Positions 1-7,332 of a stretch of 43,143 bases of DNA are shown here, piece after piece. The stretch is from positions 574,703 through 617,845 of the forward strand of contig NZ_QQAV01000002.1 in the NCBI RefSeq assembly GCF_003350475.1. Direction: 5' to 3'. The translations under genes were made by a program, and so were the position numbers. Each line of letters begins with the position of its first letter. Positions within the stretch are counted from its first letter, which is position 1. The notes under the pieces are model-generated. The model did not search any database and was not told the origin of the DNA. It worked only from the letters and a program-made list of their open reading frames with translations. The DNA is from Pseudacidovorax intermedius. GTDB taxonomy: Bacteria > Pseudomonadota > Gammaproteobacteria > Burkholderiales > Burkholderiaceae_C.

Positions 1-19
1 AGCGCAAAGCTGCCTGCCA

Positions 20-96
20 GGAGTGGTAGTTCAGTTGGTTAGAATACCGGCCTGTCACGCCGGGGGTCGCGGGTTCGAGTCCCGTCCACTCCGCCA
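20..96 (+). tRNA. tRNA-Asp (GTC)
   Basis: Full cloverleaf with an encoded CCA end. The acceptor arms GGAGTGG (20-26) and CCACTCC (86-92) pair perfectly and are followed by discriminator G and CCA at 94-96. The anticodon loop CTGTCAC places GTC at 54-56. The T arm carries the GGTTCGAGTCC consensus around 72-82. Length is 77 nt, normal for a bacterial tRNA-Asp. A strong intrinsic terminator follows 7 nt downstream, so this is the last or only gene of its transcript. Confidence 0.97.
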
Positions 97-103
97 GTCA
101 TCC

Positions 104-139
104 AAAGCCCTTGCCGTTCTGCAGCAAGGGCTTTTTCTT
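104..139 (+). terminator. Intrinsic terminator of tRNA-Asp
   Basis: An 11-bp perfect stem, AAAGCCCTTGC (104-114) against GCAAGGGCTTT (124-134), has a 9-nt loop and runs into TTTTTCTTT. The geometry is classical for rho-independent termination on the plus strand. Confidence 0.9.
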
Positions 140-149
140 TGTGCGCTGC

Positions 150-174
150 GCAAGGCTCACAGCGTGAGCCTTGC
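150..174 (-). terminator. Perfect hairpin after the secreted hydrolase gene
   Basis: GCAAGGCTCAC (150-160) and GTGAGCCTTGC (164-174) form a perfect 11-bp stem with a 3-nt loop. It lies 6 nt past the stop codon of the minus-strand gene ending at 181. No T-run follows on the minus strand, so it is a plausible but non-canonical terminator or a 3'-end stabilising hairpin. Confidence 0.5.
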
Positions 175-180
175 CGCCGT

Positions 181-1287
181 TCAAAGCCTCAATGCCTGCG
201 CATACCCCGTCATCTCGAGGTAGCCGCGGCCGACGCGGCGGCCGGTGGTGTCGAGCAGGTCGCTCAGGCCCTCCCAGTAGATGGCGCCGGTCGAGGCGCG
301 ACTGTCCAGTTCCTGGTCGTCGACCAGGGCACGGACCTCGAAGCGGCCGGCGGGTGTATGGACCTGGCACTGCACCGGGTAGCGGGCCCGCGAGAGCGGG
401 CTGGTCCAGAACCGAAGCGGCTCGAAGCGCACGTCCTTGTCTTCGAAGGCCTGTGCCTCCCCGCCCGCCGGCCGCCACGAGCCGCCCGCCCAGAGCGCGC
501 TGCCGTCCGCCCGGCGCAGGCGGAAGGCCGTGAGCGCGCTTCCGTCGTCCAGGTTCATGCCAATCCAGTCCCAGCCCACCGCTTGCGGATGCAGCAGCGC
601 CTCGCTCCATTCGTGGTCGAGCCAGGCCCGTCCCTCCACCCGCAAGGGTGCTTGCCCCTTGACGGCGATGCGCCCCTCCACCGCCAGTTGCGGCTGGCTG
701 TAGTAGTAGCTGGCTTGCGCCGCCTCGGGGCCCTTGCGCGAAAGGCCGGCCTGCCCCTGCAACAACACGGCCTGGGTGGGTTGCAGGCGCAGGGAGAGAC
801 CGAAATCGGCGCCCGGCGCCTCGGCCGCGTAGGCGCCACTGTCGGCATTGCGCACCAGAGACCAGTCGCGCAGCCGCACCCGCGTGTTGTCCTCGGCGGC
901 CTCGGCGATGCCGAAGCCGGCGCGGGCGATGCGCTGGTCATGGTGCAGCTTGCCCGCCTGCAGGTCGGTCAGCGCCGCATGGGCGAACAGCAGTTGCCGT
1001 GCCGCGAACGCCGAGCGCAGCGACTGCGTGCCATCCACCCGAGAGCGGAAGAAGGTGAGTTGAAAGCCGTAGCGTGCGCCTTGCGGCGACTCGGCATGGC
1101 CCGTGGCGTACCACCATTCCGTGCGCAGTCCAGGATGGCTGCCGTGGTCACGGGGAAAGTGCAGGGCGCGCGCAGGTAGCGCCCAGGACGAAGGCAGTGG
1201 CAGCAGCCCTCCAGCCAGCAGGGCCAACACGCGTCGCCTGGTGGCGATCCGGCCGGCGAGCAGTGGACTCAAGGGCGCAAAAGGCAT
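181..1287 (-). CDS. Secreted CrtC/AttH-like (carotenoid 1,2-hydratase-type) hydrolase
   Basis: 368 aa. The family (COG5621, lipocalin-like fold shared with carotenoid 1,2-hydratase and AttH) is recognised by the N-terminal HPGLRTEWWYATGH motif just after the signal, the DHEWS motif in the middle and the final GRGYLEMTGYA block. The N-terminus has TRRRVLALLAGGLL, a twin-arginine-like signal ending near the ALPARA segment, so export through Tat to the periplasm is likely. The substrate is unknown for nearly all members. In many genomes the gene follows a LolCD/FtsX-like ABC transporter; here the upstream neighbour is an unrelated PLP enzyme 134 nt away on the same strand, so it looks detached from that partner. 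The ATG at 1287 is the only start that preserves the signal; no clear Shine-Dalgarno is visible. Confidence 0.87.
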   Translation of the reverse strand: MPFAPLSPLLAGRIATRRRVLALLAGGLLPLPSSWALPARALHFPRDHGSHPGLRTEWWYATGHAESPQGARYGFQLTFFRSRVDGTQSLRSAFAARQLLFAHAALTDLQAGKLHHDQRIARAGFGIAEAAEDNTRVRLRDWSLVRNADSGAYAAEAPGADFGLSLRLQPTQAVLLQGQAGLSRKGPEAAQASYYYSQPQLAVEGRIAVKGQAPLRVEGRAWLDHEWSEALLHPQAVGWDWIGMNLDDGSALTAFRLRRADGSALWAGGSWRPAGGEAQAFEDKDVRFEPLRFWTSPLSRARYPVQCQVHTPAGRFEVRALVDDQELDSRASTGAIYWEGLSDLLDTTGRRVGRGYLEMTGYAQALRL

Positions 1288-1421
1288 CGGTGGATGATCG
1301 CCGACGGCGCATGTCTGTGGCAGAAGCGGGGTAGCAACGTCCTCTCACCGGAGGCCCAGGACGGTGAGTGCACGCGGCACAGGCCTGTCGAGCGCATCGG
1401 CGGTGGGCCGCTCGGCGTCCC

Positions 1422-2495
1422 TCAGCCGTGCAGCGCCGCCTCAATGCCCCGGACCGCCTCGGCGCAGTCGCCGAACCTGCCGTCGACCCAGCGCCCGTCA
1501 TGGTAGGTCGCAAGGTAGCGCTCGCCCGAGTCGCACAGCAGCGACAGCACTGAGCCGCTGCGGCCCTGCTCGCGCATCTCGTGCGCCAGCGCCAGCATGC
1601 CGACGAAGTTGGTGCCCGTCGACGGGCCCACCTTGCGGCCCAGCAGATTGGAGAGCACTCGCATGCCCGCGATGGAGGCAACGTCGGGCATCGGGATCAT
1701 GCGATCCACGACGCTGGGGATGAAGCTCGGCTCCACACGCGGACGGCCGATGCCCTCGATGCGCGAACCGGCGCCTTCGCAGTCCCAGTCGCCGGTGGCG
1801 TGGAACTCGGCGAAGGCGGAGCCTTCGGGGTCGACCACGGCCAGTTGCGTTGCATGTCCGCGGAACCGCACGTACCGGCCAATGGTGGCGCTGGTGCCGC
1901 CGGTGCCGGCGCCCACCACGATCCAGGCCGGCACGGGATGTCGCTCCTGTGCCATCTGCTGGAACATGCTGTCCGCGATGTTGTTGTTGCCCCGCCAGTC
2001 GGTGGCCCGTTCCGCATAGGTGAACTGGTCCATGTAGTGGCCGCCGCATTCATGGGCCAGGTCTTCCGCCTCGTCGTAGACCTCCCAGGCGTGGTCCACG
2101 AAGTGGCAGCGGCCGCCGTAGAAGGCGATCTGCGCCACCTTCTCGGCCGAGGTGCTGCGCGGCATCACGGCCACGAAGGGCAGGCCGAGCAACCGGGCGA
2201 AGTAGGCCTCGCTCACGGCCGTCGAGCCGCTCGAGGCCTCGATCACCGTGGTGCCTTCGCGCACCCAGCCGTTGACCAGCGCGTGCAGGAAGAGCGAGCG
2301 CGCGAGCCGGTGCTTGAGGCTGCCGGTCGGGTGCGTGGATTCGTCCTTCAGGTAGAGGTCGATGCCGGCTGCCTCGAAGGCGGGCAGCGGCAGGGGAATG
2401 AGGTGGGTGTCGGCGCTGCGCTGGTAATCGGCTTCGATGCGGCGCATCGCGTTGTTCAGCCATGCACGCGCGCTGTCTTGCGAGAACTGACTCAT
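1422..2495 (-). CDS. PLP-dependent cysteine synthase-family enzyme
   Basis: About 357 aa, fold-type II PLP enzyme of the cysteine synthase/cystathionine beta-synthase group. The PLP lysine lies in [12 protein letters not shown], the substrate asparagine-loop equivalent in [12 protein letters not shown], and the phosphate-binding Gly-rich loop in [14 protein letters not shown]. The exact reaction (O-acetylserine sulfhydrylase, cysteine lyase or a dehydratase) cannot be read from sequence. The ATG at 2495 is preferred over an in-frame start 108 nt upstream because it overlaps the stop of the preceding lipoprotein gene by 4 nt (ATGA), implying translational coupling. It is the third gene of a minus-strand operon beginning with a RidA homolog, an enzyme type that removes reactive enamines made by PLP enzymes. 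Confidence 0.88.
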   Translation of the reverse strand: MSQFSQDSARAWLNNAMRRIEADYQRSADTHLIPLPLPAFEAAGIDLYLKDESTHPTGSLKHRLARSLFLHALVNGWVREGTTVIEASSGSTAVSEAYFARLLGLPFVAVMPRSTSAEKVAQIAFYGGRCHFVDHAWEVYDEAEDLAHECGGHYMDQFTYAERATDWRGNNNIADSMFQQMAQERHPVPAWIVVGAGTGGTSATIGRYVRFRGHATQLAVVDPEGSAFAEFHATGDWDCEGAGSRIEGIGRPRVEPSFIPSVVDRMIPMPDVASIAGMRVLSNLLGRKVGPSTGTNFVGMLALAHEMREQGRSGSVLSLLCDSGERYLATYHDGRWVDGRFGDCAEAVRGIEAALHG

Positions 2496-2791
2496 TTCGC
2501 AGGCGGTTGGCAGAAGGCCTGGAAACCTTCGAGGGTGTTGGGGAAGCCCTTGTCCCGGGCCAGCTCCCAGGGACGCTCGCAGCGCTGGACGGCCTGGCAC
2601 CACAGGTAGCCGGCCGACATCTTGCAGCTTTGCGGGCCCTCGGTGGCGCCATTGCCGTCCGCGCCGACGATGCGCGGCGGTGGGGGCGCGAGAGTGATGG
2701 CGTCGACGGGCCGCGGGCCGTCCGTCGGCGCCGCACAGGCGCCGAGAAGAAGCGCGGCGGTGCCTGCCAGCGCGAGAAGGCGTACGCGCAT
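2492..2791 (-). CDS. Small lipoprotein of unknown function
   Basis: 99 aa. The start [19 protein letters not shown] is a textbook lipoprotein signal with lipobox LLGAC, so the mature protein would begin at Cys19 and be membrane anchored. A Pro-rich linker (APPPP) follows. The C-terminal half is a compact Cys-containing region with Cys residues in [20 protein letters not shown] and FCQPP, suggesting two disulfides in the periplasm. I do not recognise a named family. It starts 4 nt after the RidA-like gene and overlaps the PLP enzyme gene by 4 nt, so all three are probably co-translated even though this product is exported and the others look cytoplasmic. Confidence 0.8.
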   Translation of the reverse strand: MRVRLLALAGTAALLLGACAAPTDGPRPVDAITLAPPPPRIVGADGNGATEGPQSCKMSAGYLWCQAVQRCERPWELARDKGFPNTLEGFQAFCQPPAK

Positions 2792-2795
2792 CGGC

Positions 2796-3251
2796 TCAGC
2801 CCACTTCCGCGATCAGCTCGATCTCGACACAGGCGCCCATCGGGATCTGCGCCACGCCAAAGGCGCTGCGGGCATGGGCGCCGCGCTCGCCGAAGACCGC
2901 CGCGAACAGTTCGCTGGCGCCGTTGGTCACCAGGTGCTGCTCGGTGAAGGTGGGGGCCGAGTTGACCAGGCTCATCACCTTGACGATGCGTCGCACGCGC
3001 TCCAGGTCCCCCACGGCGGCCTGCAGGGTGCCCAGCAGGTCGATTGCGATGGCGCGGGCGGCCTGCTTGCCTTCGTCGGTGCCCATGTCCACGCCCAACT
3101 GGCCCACCCAGGGCTTGCCGTCTTTCTTGGCGATGTGGCCGGACAGGAACACGAGGTTGCCGGTCTGCACGAAGGGCACATAGGCGGCGGCGGGAACGGC
3201 GATGGGCGGCAGTTCGATGCCGAGTTGCTTGAGCGTTTCTTGGATGGACAT
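2796..3251 (-). CDS. RidA/YjgF-family enamine/imine deaminase-like protein
   Basis: 151 aa, the long RidA subtype. Family hallmarks are LVFLSGHIA near residue 35, the central helix with VGDLERVRRIVKV, and the C-terminal block with the active-site arginine region (HARSAFGV) followed by PMGACVEIELIAEV. RidA proteins hydrolyse 2-aminoacrylate and related enamines released by PLP enzymes to keto acids and ammonia, as cytosolic trimers. A PLP-dependent cysteine synthase-like gene lies two genes downstream in the same operon, which supports a housekeeping or substrate-specific partnership. CGGAG about 7 nt upstream of the ATG at 3251 is a modest ribosome binding site. The 97-nt gap to the upstream transglutaminase gene leaves room for a promoter, but none is obvious. 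Confidence 0.9.
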   Translation of the reverse strand: MSIQETLKQLGIELPPIAVPAAAYVPFVQTGNLVFLSGHIAKKDGKPWVGQLGVDMGTDEGKQAARAIAIDLLGTLQAAVGDLERVRRIVKVMSLVNSAPTFTEQHLVTNGASELFAAVFGERGAHARSAFGVAQIPMGACVEIELIAEVG

Positions 3252-3348
3252 GGAGGACTCCGGTATTCGGGATTGGAGAAAGGAGGATCGCGGCCGGGAC
3301 GGGCGTTGTCACCGGCAGAGCGCCCGCCGTCGGGCGGCAGGCGCAGGG

Positions 3349-4425
3349 TCAGCGATTGTCCGACATGGGCGCGGGCCGGCCGCCGCTGCGGTCCTCAGCG
3401 TTGGATGTAGCAGGCGCGGCAGGCGCGGTCGAGGAAGCCACAACGGCCGCCGTTGCGGCGGCGTCCTGTGCCAGCGCCGCCGCCAGGCCTTCGCGCCGGG
3501 CGGCCGGCAGTTCGTCGAAGGGTTGCACGGTGACGCCCACGTCCAGGACATGGCGGGCACCGCCGTGCAGCACGCCGCGCATGGGTGAGACGTCGGCGAA
3601 GTCGCGGCCCACGGCCAGCACCACATAGTCCGGGCCGGGCTGGCGGCCGTTGGTGGGGTCGAAGCCGGCCCAGTCGCCCAGGGCGGAGGCCGGATGCTGC
3701 GCATCGGCGCCGGCGCCGGGCAGGTAGACCTCCACCCAGGCGTGCGAAGCATCCGCCCCCACCAACCGCGGCTGGCCCGGCGGCGGCTGGGTCAGCAGGT
3801 AGCCGCTCACGTAGCGCGCCGGCAGGCCCAGCGCACGGCAGCAGGCGATCATGATGTGGGCGAAGTCCTGGCAGACGCCGCGGCGCTGGGCCAGGGCCTG
3901 AACGGCCGGCGTGTTGATCTCTGTGCTGCCACTGGCGTATTCGAAGTCGCGGTGGATGCGCAGCGTGAGTTCCATCGCTGCCTCGAACAGCGGCCGGCCC
4001 GGCGGGAAGCTCGCCCGGGCGTAGGCGACGAAGTCGTCGTGCGGCGGCACGTGGCGCGACGGAAAGACGAAGTCGGAAGCCGCATCGTCATGCTGGCCGG
4101 CGCGATAGCGGAAGCGCTCGCGCACTAGGTCCCAGGCCAGGCGCGCGTCGGCCTGCGGCGAAAGCGTCGGCTGCGCCGTCCGCACGAGGCTTTCTGCCGT
4201 CACGACCAGCTGGTCGTGTGTGGACTCGAGGGCGAAGAAGGTGCGGCGGTTGCCGTAGATGTCGTCGGATTCGCTGCGGTGCACGGGCGCGGGCGAGATG
4301 GCCAGGCGATGGTCCAGCACGACCTGGCAGCCCAGGTCGCGCGGACGCAGGTGAGCCATGTGCTGGGCCGTCTCGACGGCGGGCGCGTAGTCGTAGCGGG
4401 TCTCGTGGGTGACGTGCAGCAGCAT
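3349..4425 (-). CDS. Transglutaminase-like cysteine protease-fold protein (cluster A)
   Basis: About 358 aa. The N-terminal bacterial transglutaminase domain starts MLLHVTHETRYDYAPAVE; the core has the catalytic triad as Cys in RRGVCQDFAHIM, His in DASHAWVEVYLP and Asp in WAGFDPTNG. A C-terminal Ala-rich tail (about 60 residues) has no recognisable domain. The frame stays open 147 nt upstream, but the ATG at 4425 gives the conserved family N-terminus and lies 2 nt after the stop of the ATP-grasp/alpha-E gene, indicating tight coupling. In Iyer and colleagues' comparative analysis of amidoligases, such transglutaminases travel with circularly permuted ATP-grasp and alpha-E proteins and are predicted to make or cleave peptide/isopeptide-type linkages; the substrate is unknown. 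Confidence 0.9.
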   Translation of the reverse strand: MLLHVTHETRYDYAPAVETAQHMAHLRPRDLGCQVVLDHRLAISPAPVHRSESDDIYGNRRTFFALESTHDQLVVTAESLVRTAQPTLSPQADARLAWDLVRERFRYRAGQHDDAASDFVFPSRHVPPHDDFVAYARASFPPGRPLFEAAMELTLRIHRDFEYASGSTEINTPAVQALAQRRGVCQDFAHIMIACCRALGLPARYVSGYLLTQPPPGQPRLVGADASHAWVEVYLPGAGADAQHPASALGDWAGFDPTNGRQPGPDYVVLAVGRDFADVSPMRGVLHGGARHVLDVGVTVQPFDELPAARREGLAAALAQDAAATAAVVASSTAPAAPATSNAEDRSGGRPAPMSDNR

Positions 4426-4427
4426 GG

Positions 4428-7169
4428 TCACACTCCCACCGAGCGCACGGTCTCGAAGGTGAGGGTGAAGTAGCGCACGCCGATGGCATCCGACACGTGG
4501 TAGGCCGCCGTCTCGCAGCGCGCGAGCGTCTGCATCAACGTTCCGTAGCGGCCGTCGGGGCCGGGGTCGCACAGAAGCTCCAGCGACCAGTCGTCCGGAT
4601 TGGGCAGCTCGTACGACAGCGCCGTGAGCCGGTCGGGCGCGCTGCCGGCCAGCTTGGCCAGGCGCTTGCGCAGCGTGTGCGTGACCCAGGCCAGCGAGCG
4701 CGGGTTGTCGCCGTCCTGCACGAGCAGATCGACCAGCGAGGCCACGTCGCGCCGCTGCTGGTAGCGGGCATGGAAGGTGATGGTGCTGTCGAACAGGCCC
4801 ACCAGCGCCTCGAATCCGCTGGCCTCGTGCACGGTGCCGTGCTCGAAGCCCGCGGCCAGCGCGCTGGCCAGGAAGGCCAGTCGCTCGATGTGACGGCCGA
4901 TGGACAGCAGCCGCCAGGCGTCGTCGCGCGTCATGCGGTCGGTCTGGGCACCGGTGATGGCGGCGAGTGCGGCGCTTGTGGCCTCCAGGGTGCGCAGCGT
5001 GGCGCCCACGGCATAGCGGCCTTCGCCGCTCTCGCCGGCTTGTTCCTGGAAGCGTCGCACGAGGTCGGCCTCGGCGCGCACGATGTGGTTCCAGTGCTCC
5101 TGCGACAGGCGCTCGCGCACGGCCTGCGCCGCCTCGCGCAGGCAGCGCAGGTTGAAGCCCACGCTGCGGCCGTTCTGCGCCTGACCGAGTTCGGCGATCA
5201 GCGCGCGCTCGAACAGGCGCCGGCTGTGCGCGGCGCGGGCGCCTTCGTGCTGGCGTGCCAGGCCGGGCACCTCGCGCGGCACCAGGGCGTTGCGCAGGGC
5301 CATCTCATGCAGCCAGGCCACGAGCGGGCGGGAGAACTGGTCCTCGCCGCTCAGGTTCTCGAGCGTGAGCCGGGCCAGGCGCAGCGTGTTCTCGGCCCGC
5401 TCGGTGTAGCGGCCCAGCCAGTACATGTTCTCGGCCGCGCGGCTGGTGACTGGCGCGCGGTGGCGCTGCAGCGAAGCCGGCGTGCTCTGCGGCGCCAGGC
5501 GGGTGCTGCGGTCCACCTCGCCCTCGGTCTGCACCCACACGTCGGCGCTGCTGCCGCCGCGTTGCATCGAGGCGATCTGCGCATCCTGCCCGGCCAGTCG
5601 GGCCAGACCCCCGGGCAGCACGCGCCAGCTCTGCGGCCCGTCGTTGACGGCAAAGACGCGCAGCATCACCGCCTTGGGCGCGATGCGGCCGGGCCCGAGG
5701 TCCTGCGCCCAGGTGGGCATCTGCGACAGCGGCAGGTAGCTCTGCACCGTGTGCGCGTCGCTCTGGCGGATGATGCGGCCGGCCCATTCGTCCAGCGCGC
5801 GTCGGTCCAGCTGGGTGCCGAGCACGGCCTCGAAGCTGGGGTGGATGGTCGAGCCCGGATAGGTCGGCTTGACGGCGCACTCGGCCAGGCGGGGCAGGGC
5901 GGCTTCCATGGCCGCGCGCTCGCCGCACCACCAGGTGGGCAGCGCCGGCAGGGCCAGTTCCTCGCCCAGCAGGCGCCGCGACAGCGCCGGCAGAAAGCCC
6001 AGCAGCGCGGGCGATTCGAGGAAGGCCGAGCCGGGCATGTTGGCGATCAGCAGGTTGCCGGCGCGGATCACTTGCAGCAGTCCGGGCACGCCCAGGGTGG
6101 AGTCGGGCCGCAGTTCCAGCGGATCGAGGAAGGGGTCGTCCAGACGCTTGATGAGGCCGTGTACCGGGCGCAGGCCCTGCAGCGTCTTGAGGTACAGGCG
6201 TTCGTCGCGCACGGTGAGGTCATTGCCCTCCACCAGCGTCACGCCCAGGTAGCGCGCCAGGTAGGCGTGCTCGAAGTAGGTCTCGTTGTACGGGCCCGGC
6301 GTGAGCAGCGCGATGTGCGGCGGCGAGCCGGCCGGGCACATGCGCTGCAGGCCTTCCATCATGGCGGTGTAGGTGGCAGCCAAGCGCTGCACCTGCAGCG
6401 ATTCGAAGGCCTGCGGAAACTGGCGCGACACGGCCAGCCGGTTCTCCAGCAGGTAGCCCAGGCCCGAGGGCGCCTGGGTGCGCTGGGAGACGACCCACCA
6501 GTTGCCGTCCGGCCCGCGGGCCAGGTCGAAGGCGGCGATGCGCAACCAGGTGTCGCCGGGCGGTCGCACGCCATGCATTTGGCGCAGGTAGCCCGGATGG
6601 CCGCGCACGAGGGCGGCAGGCAGCAGGCCTTCCTGCAGCAGCGCCTGCGGGCCATAGACATCGGCCATCACCCTGTCGAGGATGCGCACGCGCTGCAGCA
6701 CCCCGGTCTCGATCTGCGCCCAGCTGCCGGGTGCCACGATCAGCGGAAAGAGGTCCAGCGACCAGGGCCGCTGCGGCCCGTCGGTGTCCGCATAGACGTT
6801 GTAGGTGACGCCGTTGTCGCGGATCTGCCGCTCCAGGCTCAGGGCGCGCCGCGGCAGGTCGGCGAAGCCTTCGGGGCCCAGTTCCTCGAAGAACTGCGTC
6901 CAGGCCGGGGTCAGCGGGCCCTCGGCTTCGGCGGACGGCGTAGGCGTTGCGGGTGGCTCGTCAGTGACGGGCTCGGCGGTGGCCAGGTTGAGAACGGGGG
7001 CGGCCGTGGGCGCCGAGCCGGCCGGCGACACAGCCGGCCGCTGCGGGCTCGTGCGGCCACGCAGTTCGTCGAAGTGGCCCGGCTCCGCCGCGGGCGCCAA
7101 GGCGGCCGCGAAGGCGGCTGGCGTTTCCAGCCCCTGGGCGTCAAAGAGAGAGTCGTTCAGCGGGTCCAC
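4428..7169 (-). CDS. Fused circularly permuted ATP-grasp plus alpha-E protein
   Basis: 913 aa. Residues 1 to about 85 are a Pro/Ala/Thr-rich, probably disordered extension. Residues about 90-560 are the circularly permuted ATP-grasp amidoligase unit (DUF404/DUF407 type), with YNVYADTDG, QRTQAPSGLGYLLENR, LLTPGPYNETYFEHAYLA and LVEGNDL. From about residue 570 comes an alpha-E (DUF403) domain with AENMYWLGRYTERAENTLRLAR and, further on, GRHIERLAFLASAL. These domains are normally separate genes, as they are at 13463-16008 in this window; the fusion implies they act together. ATP-grasp ligases activate carboxylates as acyl phosphates and join them to amines; product and substrate here are unknown. 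The gene follows the DUF2126 gene after a 163-nt gap and precedes a transglutaminase with 2 nt between them. Confidence 0.9.
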   Translation of the reverse strand: MDPLNDSLFDAQGLETPAAFAAALAPAAEPGHFDELRGRTSPQRPAVSPAGSAPTAAPVLNLATAEPVTDEPPATPTPSAEAEGPLTPAWTQFFEELGPEGFADLPRRALSLERQIRDNGVTYNVYADTDGPQRPWSLDLFPLIVAPGSWAQIETGVLQRVRILDRVMADVYGPQALLQEGLLPAALVRGHPGYLRQMHGVRPPGDTWLRIAAFDLARGPDGNWWVVSQRTQAPSGLGYLLENRLAVSRQFPQAFESLQVQRLAATYTAMMEGLQRMCPAGSPPHIALLTPGPYNETYFEHAYLARYLGVTLVEGNDLTVRDERLYLKTLQGLRPVHGLIKRLDDPFLDPLELRPDSTLGVPGLLQVIRAGNLLIANMPGSAFLESPALLGFLPALSRRLLGEELALPALPTWWCGERAAMEAALPRLAECAVKPTYPGSTIHPSFEAVLGTQLDRRALDEWAGRIIRQSDAHTVQSYLPLSQMPTWAQDLGPGRIAPKAVMLRVFAVNDGPQSWRVLPGGLARLAGQDAQIASMQRGGSSADVWVQTEGEVDRSTRLAPQSTPASLQRHRAPVTSRAAENMYWLGRYTERAENTLRLARLTLENLSGEDQFSRPLVAWLHEMALRNALVPREVPGLARQHEGARAAHSRRLFERALIAELGQAQNGRSVGFNLRCLREAAQAVRERLSQEHWNHIVRAEADLVRRFQEQAGESGEGRYAVGATLRTLEATSAALAAITGAQTDRMTRDDAWRLLSIGRHIERLAFLASALAAGFEHGTVHEASGFEALVGLFDSTITFHARYQQRRDVASLVDLLVQDGDNPRSLAWVTHTLRKRLAKLAGSAPDRLTALSYELPNPDDWSLELLCDPGPDGRYGTLMQTLARCETAAYHVSDAIGVRYFTLTFETVRSVGV

Positions 7170-7253
7170 AGCCGGCGGATTGTCACATCGGATTCACCGA
7201 GGACCGGCGAGCGCCCGAGGGCGGCCCGCTGACCGTGATCGATTGCACGACGG

Positions 7254-7307
7254 CCTGGCGTGGCGCAGGGCCGTGGCGCACGCCAGGGGCGGCCGCACCG
7301 GCCGCCC
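7254..7307. repeat. Two adjacent GC hairpins between cluster A genes
   Basis: The 163-nt gap between the DUF2126 stop (7333) and the ATP-grasp start (7169) holds CCTGGCGTG/CACGCCAGG (7254-7262 with 7279-7287, 16-nt loop) and GGGCGGCCG/CGGCCGCCC (7287-7295 with 7299-7307, 3-nt loop). Neither has a T-run. They may attenuate transcription or protect mRNA ends, but GC-rich DNA forms such repeats easily. Confidence 0.4.
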
Positions 7308-7332
7308 GCGGGCCAGGCCGCGGCCCCGGCGA

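Noticed and set aside
20-96. tRNA-Asp as attachment site of an integrated element
   Set aside because: No repeat of the tRNA 3' end was noticed later in the window and no integrase gene follows; neighbouring genes look chromosomal.
3320-3345. Intrinsic terminator between the transglutaminase and RidA-like genes
   Set aside because: A short CGCCCG/CGGGCG hairpin exists but no T-run follows on the minus strand; chance in GC-rich DNA is likely.
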